From Episyrphus balteatus (taxonomy: Eukaryota; Arthropoda; Insecta; Diptera; Syrphidae): a DNA stretch of 64,000 bases. The position numbers and the translations under genes were made by a program. The stretch spans positions 77,645,150 to 77,709,149 of the forward strand of contig NC_079137.1 of NCBI RefSeq assembly GCF_945859705.1, given 5' to 3'. Of this stretch, positions 1-10,639 are shown one piece after another (position 1 is the first letter of the stretch; each line of letters begins with the position of its first letter). The notes beneath the pieces were generated by a model that saw only the letters and a list, made by a program, of their open reading frames with translations, made no database searches and was not told the DNA's origin.

Positions 1-236
1 GGATAAACAAAAGTTTTTTATTTGTTTCCTCACAGAGAAATTTTTTTCTAAACTTATACAGATTCGACCCTTAATAAATAGAGGATTATTAAAAATAAGT
101 AAAATAAATCGTTTATCGATAGGCGTATTTTTTCTAATACTCAGTAGCTACTCATTTTTCATTTTATTCGCAAAACAATAATACAAATTACACAAGCAAT
201 TATTTAGTCCGGTCAAATTAGACTAAAACAAGGGGT

Positions 237-740
237 TGAGGTTACATTAATTCCCAGCAAGCTGAAATTTGGTAGGATTGTTGGAAACACCATCAAAAAT
301 TAAATCTAAAAAGTCCTCATCGATCCGAGACCTGGAAAAAAATTAACTTTGGGTCAAAGGTCACAAAAACTGGTTTTTCACGATTTTCACCAAACTGGTA
401 AGTCTTATCAAAAAATTTTCCATGCAAGAATTGTAGACCAGATTATTATATATAAAAAGTGTCATGGCAATTTTTTTCCTAAGACCCACCGTTTCTTAGG
501 TATAACGATTCAAAAAGTTGAAGTTGAGTTGTAATCGTCATAATCATCAGGCCTATTCTAAAAAAAGAACTCCGAACTGAAGAGTTCTTGAAATTTCATT
601 ATTTTTTTAACTTGAATTTCGTTCTTCGATGGTTAAGAATATGGAGAAAGCAAAAAAAAAATTAAAATTTTCGCCATTTTTCCGATTGGGGCCCTCCTCC
701 CGAAACCATTTCCCTGGGAATTTTTGTTTAGAATAGGACT
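237..740. repeat. Repeat-like block with a 186-bp TIR element
   Basis: The segment at 552-737 is bounded by an inverted repeat: CCTATTCTAAA at 552-562 and its complement TTTAGAATAGG at 727-737. Inside lies a short GC-rich patch (about 688-716) that stands out from the AT-rich surroundings. The preceding part (about 280-530) has the homogeneous, non-coding look of transposon interior. I read it as a MITE-like element of unknown superfamily. The short frame over 349-534 begins with TTG and has no recognisable domain, so I do not treat it as a gene. Confidence 0.45.
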
Positions 741-751
741 GAATATACATA

Positions 752-763
752 TACAGGGTGTCC
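752..763 (+). repeat. Solitary transposon-type terminus TACAGGGTGTCC
   Basis: TACAGGGTGTCC is a terminus often seen on insect DNA transposons. The same string occurs at 7636-7647, and a variant bounds the 280-bp element at 5268-5547. No matching inverted end was found nearby, so this is probably a truncated remnant. The rest of 764-1600 is AT-rich and I see no gene in it. Confidence 0.35.
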
Positions 764-1600
764 AATAGAGAATGGATAACCCTTAAACGGCTTATAGCTA
801 CACTTAAGACTGTTCTAAAACCAGATAGAAAAAAGTTCTATCGCAACCAGTTCATAAAATATTGCCTTTTTTTCGTTCAGTGTATTTTAAACTTTATCAT
901 CTTATGTTTTCGTTCACTACAACCACGAATGAATGAATTGTATTTATTTCTTTTTTTTATAATTTTCTACAATAATTGGATGAGTACAATTTAAAAATTT
1001 CATAGCTATTGCACATTTTCCTTAAAAAAAATTTTAAATTTTTTTCTCGATGCAAAATGTAAAAAAAGTATTTTATGAAAATTTTTAAACACCTGTGGTA
1101 TAAATAAATCTATGGAAACATAGGTGGCCAACTTTCTTAAAAATATTCTCATCTAAGGTGAATATTTTTAAGAAATTCAAGCAGCATGTTTCTTTTAACT
1201 ATTCCATTTTTTTTGGTCTGGTATTTGATAGCATCAAAACATTTGAAGCAAACCTTTATATGGATTCAAAAAATAAAAATTTGAGCTTGCTCAGTAAACA
1301 TTTTGGACTGTAAACAACAAGAAGTGATTATTTTTGTTTATTTTTAATAATCGTTTGTTAATGAAGGGGGTTGAAAATGTTAAAGTTAAAAAATAAATTC
1401 TATAAGCCACAACAATCTAATACTTTTTACTATCATTAGTAATAATTTGTTGTTGTTTAGCGGGCGAAATTTTATTCAGCTTAGTACTAAGTACTGAGTT
1501 TTAATAAAGAAAAATTGCTATAGTAAGCCCAGCGTTCCTTTCATGATTCGATTTCATAGGTACTTAAAATTATCAGCAAAATAAAGTTTAAAAAAAATTA

Positions 1601-2890
1601 CACTGCACAACAAGGTTTTGGATGAATAAACTAAACAATACTTTTCCAATGGTTTTTGGTGTGCTGAACTCGAATCTGGAGTCAGAAATATTCTATCAGC
1701 TCTAGTTTTTGAAATATTGCCATTAGAAAATGCAAAAACACTTTTTTTGGCTGATAGCTCTGGTCAAAAAAATGGGTTGGGGTCGTTGCAAAATTCTGTA
1801 TATAAAATACTGTATGCCAAAATACTGTATGTCAAAATTCTGTATGTGCAAAATGCTGTAGGAACAAAATTCTGAAAGTCAAAATTCTGTATAGCAAAAT
1901 TCTGGTTGGTCAAAATACTGTATTTCAAAATTCTGTACATCAAAATTCTGTAAATCAAAATTCTGTAAAAATGCTGTAAAAAAATAAGTGCACGCGCACT
2001 TTTTTACATTATCAAAACGATATTTTTTTACAGCATTTTTACAGAATTTTGATATACAGTATTTTGCCGTACAGAATTTTACAAAACAGAATTTTGCATG
2101 TCAGTATTTTGTTTATACAGTATTTTGACGTACAGAATTTTGTATTTACAGTATAATGACGTACAGAATTATGGTATTACAGTATTTTGACCCCACAGAA
2201 TTTTGTCGTACAGAATTTTGACAAGCAAAATTATGACCCGCTCCCCAAAAAAATTTGACTTTTTTTATTATAAATAAACCAAACTATACTTTTCCAATAG
2301 TTTTTGGGGTGCTTAACTCGAATATGAAGTCAGAAATATTCTATCAGTCTTAGTTCTTGAAATATTGCCGTTAGAACTTGCGAAAAAAACGTGTTTTGGC
2401 TGTTTTTGAGGTAATGCTTAGATGTGAGGTACCTTATTTTATCATAAGTTAACGGTTTCTATAAGAACTGTTTTTCTTCTTTGAAAATCTGTATAAATCT
2501 TTCCGATATCTGTTTTATAGTCTGAGATATCTTAAGTTTAAGTACGTGTGTTTTTGCTTATTTTATCAATAACGTTATTTTCAAACTGCAGTAACTTCAA
2601 ATTAAAATATCTCGGATTATAAAAAAGATATCGCAAAGATAAAAACAGATTTTTAAAGAAGAAAGGCAATTATTATACAAACCTTCACAAAAAGTGTTCC
2701 AAAAAATTCCCACACATTGCAACACAACTTCAGAAACAGGTGTTTTTGCATTTTCTAACGGTTATATTTAAAAAACGGGAGCTGATAGAATATTTCTGAA
2801 TTCGGATTCGAGTTCAGCACACCAAAAACCTTTGGAAAAGTATTGTTTGGTTAATTCATCATACAAAAAGCTTAATTTTGTTGTGCAGTG
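1601..2890. mobile_element. Foldback element with CACTG...CAGTG ends, 1290 bp
   Basis: The ends are CACTGCACAACAA at 1601-1613 and its complement TTGTTGTGCAGTG at 2878-2890. Both are flanked by TTA (1598-1600 and 2891-2893), a 3-bp duplication as made by CACTA/EnSpm-type transposases. The left arm (about 1620-1760) is inverted at about 2720-2870, and a second direct copy of the left arm lies at about 2265-2400. The core at about 2455-2680 is itself palindromic around an ATATCTC/GAGATAT motif. An inverted 15-bp repeat array sits between the two left-arm copies. No transposase frame is present, so it is non-autonomous. Related copies lie at 39523-40159 and 47909-48350, with a fragment at about 63310-63480. 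Confidence 0.8.
1787..2237. repeat. Inverted array of ~15-bp CAAAATTCTGTA repeats
   Basis: About twelve units of the form CAAAATTCTGTATGT, 15-16 bp each and with the middle base varying (ATTCTG, ATACTG, ATGCTG), run in one direction from about 1787 to 1979. About fifteen units of the complement (TACAGAATTTTGACG) run from about 2029 to 2237. The turn point holds a small palindrome, AAGTGCACGCGCACTT. The array could therefore fold into one long imperfect hairpin. A shorter, diverged array of the same units lies at about 25645-25740. The spacers are not unique, so this is not a CRISPR array. Confidence 0.85.
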
Positions 2891-3338
2891 TTATCAACAA
2901 ATACATACTTACCTAATATTTGAGTCGTTATATTTGAGAGTGGTATAAGTCCATGTAAAATAAAACGGCTAAGAATCTTACCACATTTTTTTTAAATGGC
3001 AGTTCGAATATTATTTTGTACCTAAAATTAAAAAAATTACTTTTAAGATAAACGATTTTAAAGATAAATTTCGATTGATAATCACACAGAGAAAGTGCGG
3101 TACTAATATTACCTCCTAATCTATGCAAAATTTCTGCAGAAATCGTTTGAAGATATAAACCATACAAAATATATTTTAGAAATTTTCAATTTTAAGCATT
3201 TTGTTGAAATTGTTTTTTTCAGTTTTTTTTTTTTGAAAATGCAACTCGAAAACTTAATATTTAAAAAAAATTACATTTTAAATAAATTTTATTTCCATAC
3301 ACAAAAAATCAAAAAAATTTAAAATTTTCTATTTTTAG

Positions 3339-5179
3339 ATGGCGGAACTCTCCCATAGTGTTGTATCGCCAACTTCCTTTCGAGTTGAATATAAACGAAA
3401 TGGCAATGGTCCTGTGATGTTCCAACGACATGTTAAATTTCAGGTAACTATCATCCATTTAATTAAGGCCCACAACAATTAACAATTATTCCTCATTTTC
3501 ATCACAGGTTGATATAAGTGCCATATGTAAGCAAGGTGATATTGCTGATATGTTATTTGCTTTAACATTTACCCTATTATCAGGTAAGTTCTATAATAAT
3601 AAATTCATTAAACAGTCAAATTTCGACAAATTAAAAGTAAAATCAAAAGAACGTCTTTCAGGCAACATTCGACGTTTTCGACGAATTTGTGAACATATCC
3701 AATCGCAAGTGTGTTCGAAACGTTATCCCGGTCCTAGTAGTCCACCAAATATTCCAACAGTAACACAAGCTGTATCGGAAAGTTCCTCATGTGGTTCTGT
3801 TTCAAGTGAACGATTGTGTTTTAAAAGACAAGTAAGTTTGAAATTCTTTAAGTTTACAAATCGGTTTTTTTAAGTTTTTTTTTTTTTGAAATAAAGTTTA
3901 TGGAAATATGAAAGAAAATTGTTTTTAGTTTGATATTTTATGGTTTGACAGATTGAAAACGAACTAGAAAGTGATAATATATTCACATATAAGTCAGGAA
4001 ATGGGCGGCGTGCATCGACTACGAATAATAACAATGCTAATCCGGATATTCCTGGCAGTCCAATTGCTGTGAGATCAAAGTAAGTTGAATTTTGTTGTTA
4101 ATTCTTATAATTCACACTATGTTTAAACAAAATATCAAAACCTGCTTAAAATTCATATTTTGATTACATTTTCTATGTTCTGATTGCTTTCCAGTTCTGA
4201 ATCTGCTGAACATGACCGAAATCGCGACCATCAAACCGAACAACGTCAGGCGACAACAATGTCCGGAAGTGCAATAGCATGAGAATTATTTCTCTGATTT
4301 AGTTCAATTTTTGAATTATTTTTTTGGAAACCAAATAATCAAGATATCATCAATAACAATAATAACAACAACAATACAAATGACATTAATGATAAATTAT
4401 TTATCAAGTCAAATTCTTCTCAAAGTCAAACCAAAAAATCAACCACAGCAACTAGAAGATCAAAAAAACGTACACGAATTCATGACAGCAATAAAATGTT
4501 GCTGCAACATTCAGATCAATCGTTAGCAACAATGTCATCGTCAGCGTCTTCATCATCAACGCATCATCGAAGAGCTGGACGTCGCCATTATATTGCAGCA
4601 TGTCGAATGGATGCATTGTCAGAAGACGGAAGTGATTATAGTACTCCATCGGATGTTGCAACAGAAGATAATGCCATTGCAACAACAACAATTAATCAAA
4701 GTAATTATAATGCACAGCAACATTATCGCCATCATCGCCATCAGAAGCAACAACAGCAACAACAACAATTTCAATTGCATCGTCAATTGCAGCTGCAATT
4801 ACACAAACAACAACAACAACAAAAGCAGCAGCAAAAAAATCAGCAACAACAAAGCTTAGTGCTGAATGCTTCCATCAGCTTTGTACGTTTCTATTATTTC
4901 TATCTCCTTCTAATAATATCTGTAACTATTGTAATTATAATAATTATGATTGCCGCCAATTTCAAAAGTATTAGTAAATTTTTTTATACGCCCACCACTT
5001 TGACCACGCCCACTATAAATAAATTTAGATGCACTCAAACTATTTCTACTACAACTACTTCAACTACTACAACTTCAACTTCCACCACCACAACCAGCCC
5101 TAAACATGATAGCTGCTCTTCTAGCTTAAACACGCCCGCTAATGATGGCAGTTTTAACGAACTTTTACTACGTTTATAG
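3339..5179 (+). CDS. Unidentified basic, Asn/Gln-rich protein, 3' six exons of a gene
   Basis: Six exons join in one frame: 3339-3443, 3508-3583, 3662-3831, 3952-4079, 4195-4268 and 4344-5179. The product is 462 residues. Introns are 64, 78, 120, 115 and 75 bp. The first four have GTAA- or GTAAG-type donors; the fifth donor (GTGCAA at 4269) is weak and chosen because it keeps the frame. The ATG at 3339 directly follows an acceptor AG, so the true start may lie in an upstream exon. Residues 1-90 look folded and basic ([29 protein letters not shown]). Ser-rich and Asn-rich linkers follow, then an acidic [12 protein letters not shown] stretch, a poly-Gln region (about residues 319-355), a hydrophobic segment of about 22 residues (about 366-391) that could span a membrane, and an STTT-rich tail. 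I do not recognise the family. The gene is alone here. Confidence 0.7.
4269..4343 (+). other. Short intron with an in-frame stop; possible alternative C-terminus
   Basis: Reading through from exon 5 meets TGA at 4280-4282, which would give a 188-residue protein ending in SGSAIA. Splicing from GTGCAA at 4269 to AAG at 4341-4343 removes the stop and continues in frame into the Asn-rich exon. The donor is far from consensus, so intron retention is plausible. Another acceptor-like site (TTTAG at 4298-4302) leads into the same open frame, but no donor at a reasonable distance matches its phase. Confidence 0.4.
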
Positions 5180-5187
5180 ACACAAAA

Positions 5188-5209
5188 AATAAAAACTTAT
5201 ATAAATAAA
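5188..5209 (+). terminator. Candidate polyadenylation signals
   Basis: AATAAA occurs at 5188-5193 and 5204-5209, within 30 bp of the TAG stop at 5177-5179. The flanking DNA is so rich in A and T that AATAAA is common by chance. Position is the only support. Confidence 0.35.
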
Positions 5210-5267
5210 TTAAAAAAAAAAATAAATTTAAAATTATTAAGCAAATATATTTAAAATATATAGAAAA

Positions 5268-5547
5268 ACAGGGTGTCTCGAAAGTGTGGGCAGCTTTGCT
5301 ATATTGTTGACGAAAAAAACAAAAAAAAAAAAATGCTTTAAGTCCCGGAAAAGATGATTTTTTATTTGACAAAAAAAAAAGCCTTAAATTTGAATGCGTT
5401 CCATGTTCCAGATTATTTTTATACAGCGACAAAGCAAACAAACCCATTTTACATGGATCTCTTCTAAATGTCCTACAAAAAAAAAACTAAAAAAAAACTC
5501 CTGCGCTGCTTTTTAGCAACCGCCCTCACCTTGCGAGCTAACCCTGT
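5268..5547. mobile_element. 280-bp MITE-like element with ACAGGGT ends
   Basis: ACAGGGTGTCTCG at 5268 and the inverted ACCCTGT at 5541-5547 bound a stretch with no coding potential and internal poly-A runs. The end sequence is of the TACAGGGTG type seen at 752 and 7636. A clean target-site duplication is not visible, since TA follows the right end but not the left. It lies just past the stop codon of the upstream gene and may be within its 3' untranslated region. Confidence 0.5.
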
Positions 5548-8500
5548 ATAAATTTTTAAACTTATCCACTAACTTAATCCAAAAAAATAAGCGCTATCTG
5601 GTGGCGAATATATTTTATATACAAAAAAAAATCCTTCTTATCTTTTTATTGCATTGAGCTTTACAGAAATGAAAAAAAAAAATAAGAAAACAAATAAAAA
5701 TTATTAAAAATTTATGCAGGACGATCATACACAAAAAATAAAAGCAAGAAATCCATTTAATTTTTTTTACAAACAAAAAATAAATAAATAAAAAAAACCT
5801 ATGCCATTGTAATTAATAATAAAAATAAACAAAATTTATCCATGCATATGATTACGAGTATAATTAAAAAATTTGAATGCCTAAACCAAAAATAAAATAC
5901 CAAAGAATGAGTATTAAAAAAAAAATTATTAAAAAAATAAATAAATACAAAATAAAAATTGAAATTGTTAGCTTTTTTGAATAAGATTGTAAAATATTAA
6001 ATTTAAACACAAAATAAACTTAAAAAATTACAACATAAATTACACTAACCTATGAAAAATTATTGTCCTATACCATAAAATTAAAATTACTATACAAAAA
6101 AATAAATAAATTAAATAAAAATTAAGAATAAAATAATTTAATATTAAAAAATATCACATTTTAAACAAAAGAATACACTCAAACACACTCACATCCCTGA
6201 AAACACACACTAAAACCAAAAATTGTATTAATAAAATTGGAAGTAATGACGCCATCTATGAACGTAGTAAAAATGTTCACCAACAAATACATTTTTTTTT
6301 ATTTTAATTTATTAAAAATATTTATTTTTTTTACTTTATAATTTCTAGAAAAAAATATGGAAATTATTAAAAATTTAAAAAAATTACAAAAAAAATTTAA
6401 AGGAAAACCAAAAAAAAAATTTGATGATATTTGCGAGTATGCTCACCGAAGGACTTGTATATGTATATGATATTATATAAAAATTAATAATGAAGCATTA
6501 ATCACAATTTAAAAAAACAAAAAAAATAAATATAATAATAATTATAAAACAAAAAATAAAAATATACATATGATTAAAAAAATAATTATTATTTTTATTA
6601 TGTAAACGTATTTTATTATTTAATTTTAGTTTTTCTGTTTATAAGTTACATTTGACAATATATATATAAAAAAATATAAAGTGAGAACAAACAAAAGAAA
6701 AAAATGAAAAAAAAAATTATTTGTATTATTTTTAATTGTTTATTTTTAGTTTATTTTTTGTGCTAATTGTTATATATATACATAATTAAAAAAAATATAT
6801 ATATTTTAAGCTTTTTTCAAATCACACTCGTTTTGCAATGCAGTTTTATTGAGTTTTAATTTTGTTTAACTTTTTTTTAATGATGGGCTTTTTTTTCAGA
6901 GCACGATATATGATGGCACACTGTTGTTGTACGCTTGAGCTATACGTTAACCAACGAAGTACATAATTTTTCAGTTGATAAATGGAATGGTAATCAGAGT
7001 TAAAACAAAACTATGATGGTCGTTATGTTTACACGTTAGGCTTTTTTTTTACCCTAACATTACAAATTGAATACAAATGCTGTATCTAATACTACTTCAA
7101 GTTTACAGAAGAGTATTCAATGTCTTTTGAGATTGTGTGATTGTGGGTTTCAATATTTTTAAACTAGCAACTTCTTAAACCGGGTAATCGAAGAAAAGTC
7201 ATCCAGGTGTTTATTTTTAGTAAATAATTTATTTTAAGAAAAAAAAACGTTAAGTTTTATAGCATTTTCAGTTATTATTCAAATCCAAATTAAAAAATCC
7301 AAAAAAACTGATTTTTCAAAAAAATATAAAACTAGTTTTTTTAAACCAAAAATTGACTAAAAACAATTTTTTTGTTAGTTTCTTGCACTTTAATGCCAGT
7401 GTTATGATTTCCAAATAACATTGATTTGGTTATTTTAAAACACGAGTTCGTTAAGTAACATTTTTCGGGAGGAACAAAAAAGTGTGTAGTATTTTATACA
7501 AGGAATGTTCTTAAATTTATTCTTGACGTATATCAAGCGACCTATTAGACACACAACAATATCATAGAAAAATTATTAATTTTATGCAGATTACTTATCC
7601 GTTTCTCAAATTTCATCAAACGTTGCTAGTAGTTATACAGGGTGTCCACAAAGTAATGGTCCAAACCATCATTATGGGATCTTAAAATTTGGTAAATTTC
7701 CAATGCAGTTATTGTGAAATTTCATAGAAATCTAACTCTGAACCAGTGTTTTACCTCAATTCTTTCTTGGGAGACATTGATTAACAGTTAGAAAACAAAA
7801 AAATTTATTTTTAAATTTTCTACATAAATATGTACATGAAATTAGTACTAGAGCAGAGAAAGTAGGTAAGAGAAATTATTTGGCAAAGAAAAAAGAAAAC
7901 TTGGACAATAATTGTGTCCCTTTTATTTCAATCTTCAAACTTAACTTCTGAAAACCTATAGTTTCTGACTTAAATCCACTAAATTAAGCACATGGTTTTC
8001 TCTTAGATTCTATAGTCCGAACTGGCACCAGCTTCGAATACCTAAAAAAGAATTGTCAAAATTTGTTCACCCAGTTCAAAGTTATGAGTTAACAAACATA
8101 AAAAAAAAATAGTCGGTTAAAAAAATTAACTTTCTAATTTTTCTAATTTTCACTCTTCATTGAAAATGGGAAATCTGCCAAATCTCATACAAATTTTAAA
8201 ATTTTCTGTTTGAAATGGTGATTTCTTATTTTTTTATAAAACTTAAAAAAAAAAAAAACTCAGCAATTAATAAAAAAAACTTGCAATTTTTCAATAGGTA
8301 CTGAAAGTAGAATTTTGACACCTTTCGGAGACGTTGTTTATTTTTTTAAGAACAAATTTAATATTTTTCTAAGACTTTTATTTTAAAATGTCTGAAATAG
8401 ATAAACAACAAGTTAATACAGAAACCTTTTAAAATTTTTAGTCTATTTTGATCCAGAATATAAAAAAAAACTCATTTGGTTTCTCTTAAAATGTATCCCT

Positions 8501-10289
8501 TCTGATTTGATTTTTTGTATTATTAAAACTAAGTTATAGGAAAAAAAACTTTAATATTAACTCAAAAGAATTAACCTGTTATTATAACAAAATGTTATCT
8601 GTCAACGCTTTGTTTTTAATTTTTATCTGCCACCATCAAACCATCTTTGTTTAGTAACCTCTCGTTAGAATTTAAAAAGTGAAAACATAATACATACAAA
8701 AAATAACGCAAGATTATTGTTTTGAAGAATTTTTTTATTGTTGCGAACAGGTAAGTACTTTTCATATCCCCGACTACGAGTATTGTACTTTTTGACTATT
8801 AATGTAATTTTTCCTGCCTTCTACAGTTAAAATGATAAAATCAAATTTCCAGATTCACCATTTTCATTATCTCCGCCTAATGAAATAAAAAAATATTAAA
8901 AAAAAAAAACTACGAATAAGAAAAATCTTACTATCAATTGCAGAAAAAAATGTTACACATACGCCATAGTGACCGATTGAGTAAATTAATTATATGACTG
9001 AATAAAATCACGGAATCTGGAATAAGTAGGCATTTGACCATCTTAGTATTGTTATTATACGTTTTTTTTTATTTCCTCTTGTGTGTATGTTTATACAAGG
9101 GAAACAATTCTGTGAAAAGTTAAGAATTTTAATTTAAAGGGCAAAGAATTCATATTTAAAAAATCCACCTTAAAGAAAAAAATTAGTTCTACTTAAAAAC
9201 TCTCAAAAAAAAAAATTAACAAATTATATTAACAAATTGACACAAATATTAAAAATTTTTGTTTAATGGTGAATAAAAACAAAACATAATTCAATAATTC
9301 ATTAAAAAAAACAATGAGATTCTTGCACGTGTTGAACATTAGTTTTCTTTTATTATTATTTATTTTAATTTCAATCTACAGTTTTATACGTTTTTATATT
9401 TAATGCGTTAGTAAAATTAAAATAACCAATAACGAATTACGAATAGCAAGTGTCATAAAAAAAATTTACGATCGCACTGAGAAATCATTAAAGTATTTTG
9501 GTGTATATTTTCTTTGATGTAGTTGGGGTAGGTTGAATATTTGCATTTTTGATGTGAACCACTCCTTTCAAAAATAAACCACAAATCAAAACATAATTTC
9601 ACAAGATTCGTTTAAATATTTTACTTTTTTCTGATTTATTGAAGTGAAAATTATTTTGGGAAATATTCAGCTTCTTAAAATAAATTGCACACTTAGCTTT
9701 GCACTTTGGTTAATTTAGTGCAAATTAATTGCACTTCAATAATTATTGCGTTTAAGTATTCGTCTTTGGCGTTGAACTTATTTGGAAGGAAAAACCAAAG
9801 AAAACATTTATTGCAGCTTTGAGACTTACACGTGAGTATATTTTTAGAAACTATGTAGACGAAAGCAATACAACAAGTTGTAATTTTTTTTTGTGTGTTT
9901 TGTTTTTTTCGCGAACAAATAAACACAAAAGTTGTGTTTATAAAACAATAAAATGTAGACGTCTCTGCTGGGTTCTTTGATGTATGAAATCAAAATTAAA
10001 TCACTATTGAAGGCATTAAAAATGATTTTTTGAGTGAAAGAGATGATTGTTTATAAATCTTGACGAATTTAATAGTGGAAGTAAAATTTTAAGCAATTTA
10101 AAATATCTAAAGTGGTCTTTACATATTTTTATTAATACTTGCAAGTGATTGATTTCAATCGATTGAAGTGAAATAAAAACTTTTTTAAAAATATATCGAA
10201 ATTATTAAGAAAAACGCACCAATTTTCTTCAAGTAAAAGCAAGTTTAAATCATTAGTTATTAGTCTTTATAGGATTTAAGGATTGATCA
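5548..10289. other. AT-rich non-coding stretch
   Basis: Long A and T tracts with no frame that looks coding. Items noted: a lone TACAGGGTGTCC at 7636-7647, a copy of the dispersed core repeat at 8952-8974 (minus), and a strong GTAAGT donor-like site at 8751-8756 after GCGAACAG, which could end a non-coding leader exon. The rest holds nothing I can name. Confidence 0.6.
8952..8974 (-). repeat. Single copy of the dispersed core repeat
   Basis: On the minus strand it reads GGTCACTATGGCGTATGTG followed by TAAC. It matches the core that is tandem at 34.0-35.7 kb and single at 19596, 25509 and 46867. Confidence 0.75.
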
Positions 10290-10639
10290 CACTGAAAACT
10301 TAACGCAACTTAAAAAATATAGAAATTATTTTTGTTACATTTTCGTTAAAAAATATTCTAACGTAACTACATTAAATTAAAGTTTTACGTTGGAAGTATC
10401 TGGAAAAACAATTTGAAACAAAGAAAATCCTTTTTGGTTTCAAAAACCAAAAATTATTGTTTTGTTGGAAATTAGGGTGAAAAAATGTAACAAAAGCTAA
10501 AGTCCGACAAAAACTAAACAATTTCTTAGCTTGTTTCAATTTTAATTTTAAGATGTTTCATGTTAGTTTTTTTTTCAACATTAAATCAACGTTGAATAAA
10601 TAACATTTTAAGTTGCGTTTTTTTATTTTTCCCTCATTG
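10290..10639. mobile_element. 350-bp MITE-like element with CACTG/CATTG ends
   Basis: The left end reads CACTGAAAACTTAACGCAAC, continuing TTAAAA. The complement of the right end begins CAATGAGGGAAAAATAAAAA and then shares the same CGCAACTTAAAA. The terminal inverted repeat is imperfect and no clear target-site duplication is visible. There is no coding capacity. Superfamily is uncertain; hAT- or CACTA-type ends are both possible. Confidence 0.5.

Noticed and set aside
1787..2237. CRISPR-like regular repeats
   Set aside because: Units are 15 bp, abut each other, vary in sequence and switch orientation midway; there are no unique spacers and the genome is eukaryotic.
4452..4691. Minus-strand frame opposite the last exon
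   Set aside because: It is the complement of CAT/CAA/GCA-rich coding sequence of the plus-strand gene.
7636..8000. Complete mariner-like element after TACAGGGTGTCC
   Set aside because: No inverted partner end and no transposase remnant could be found downstream.
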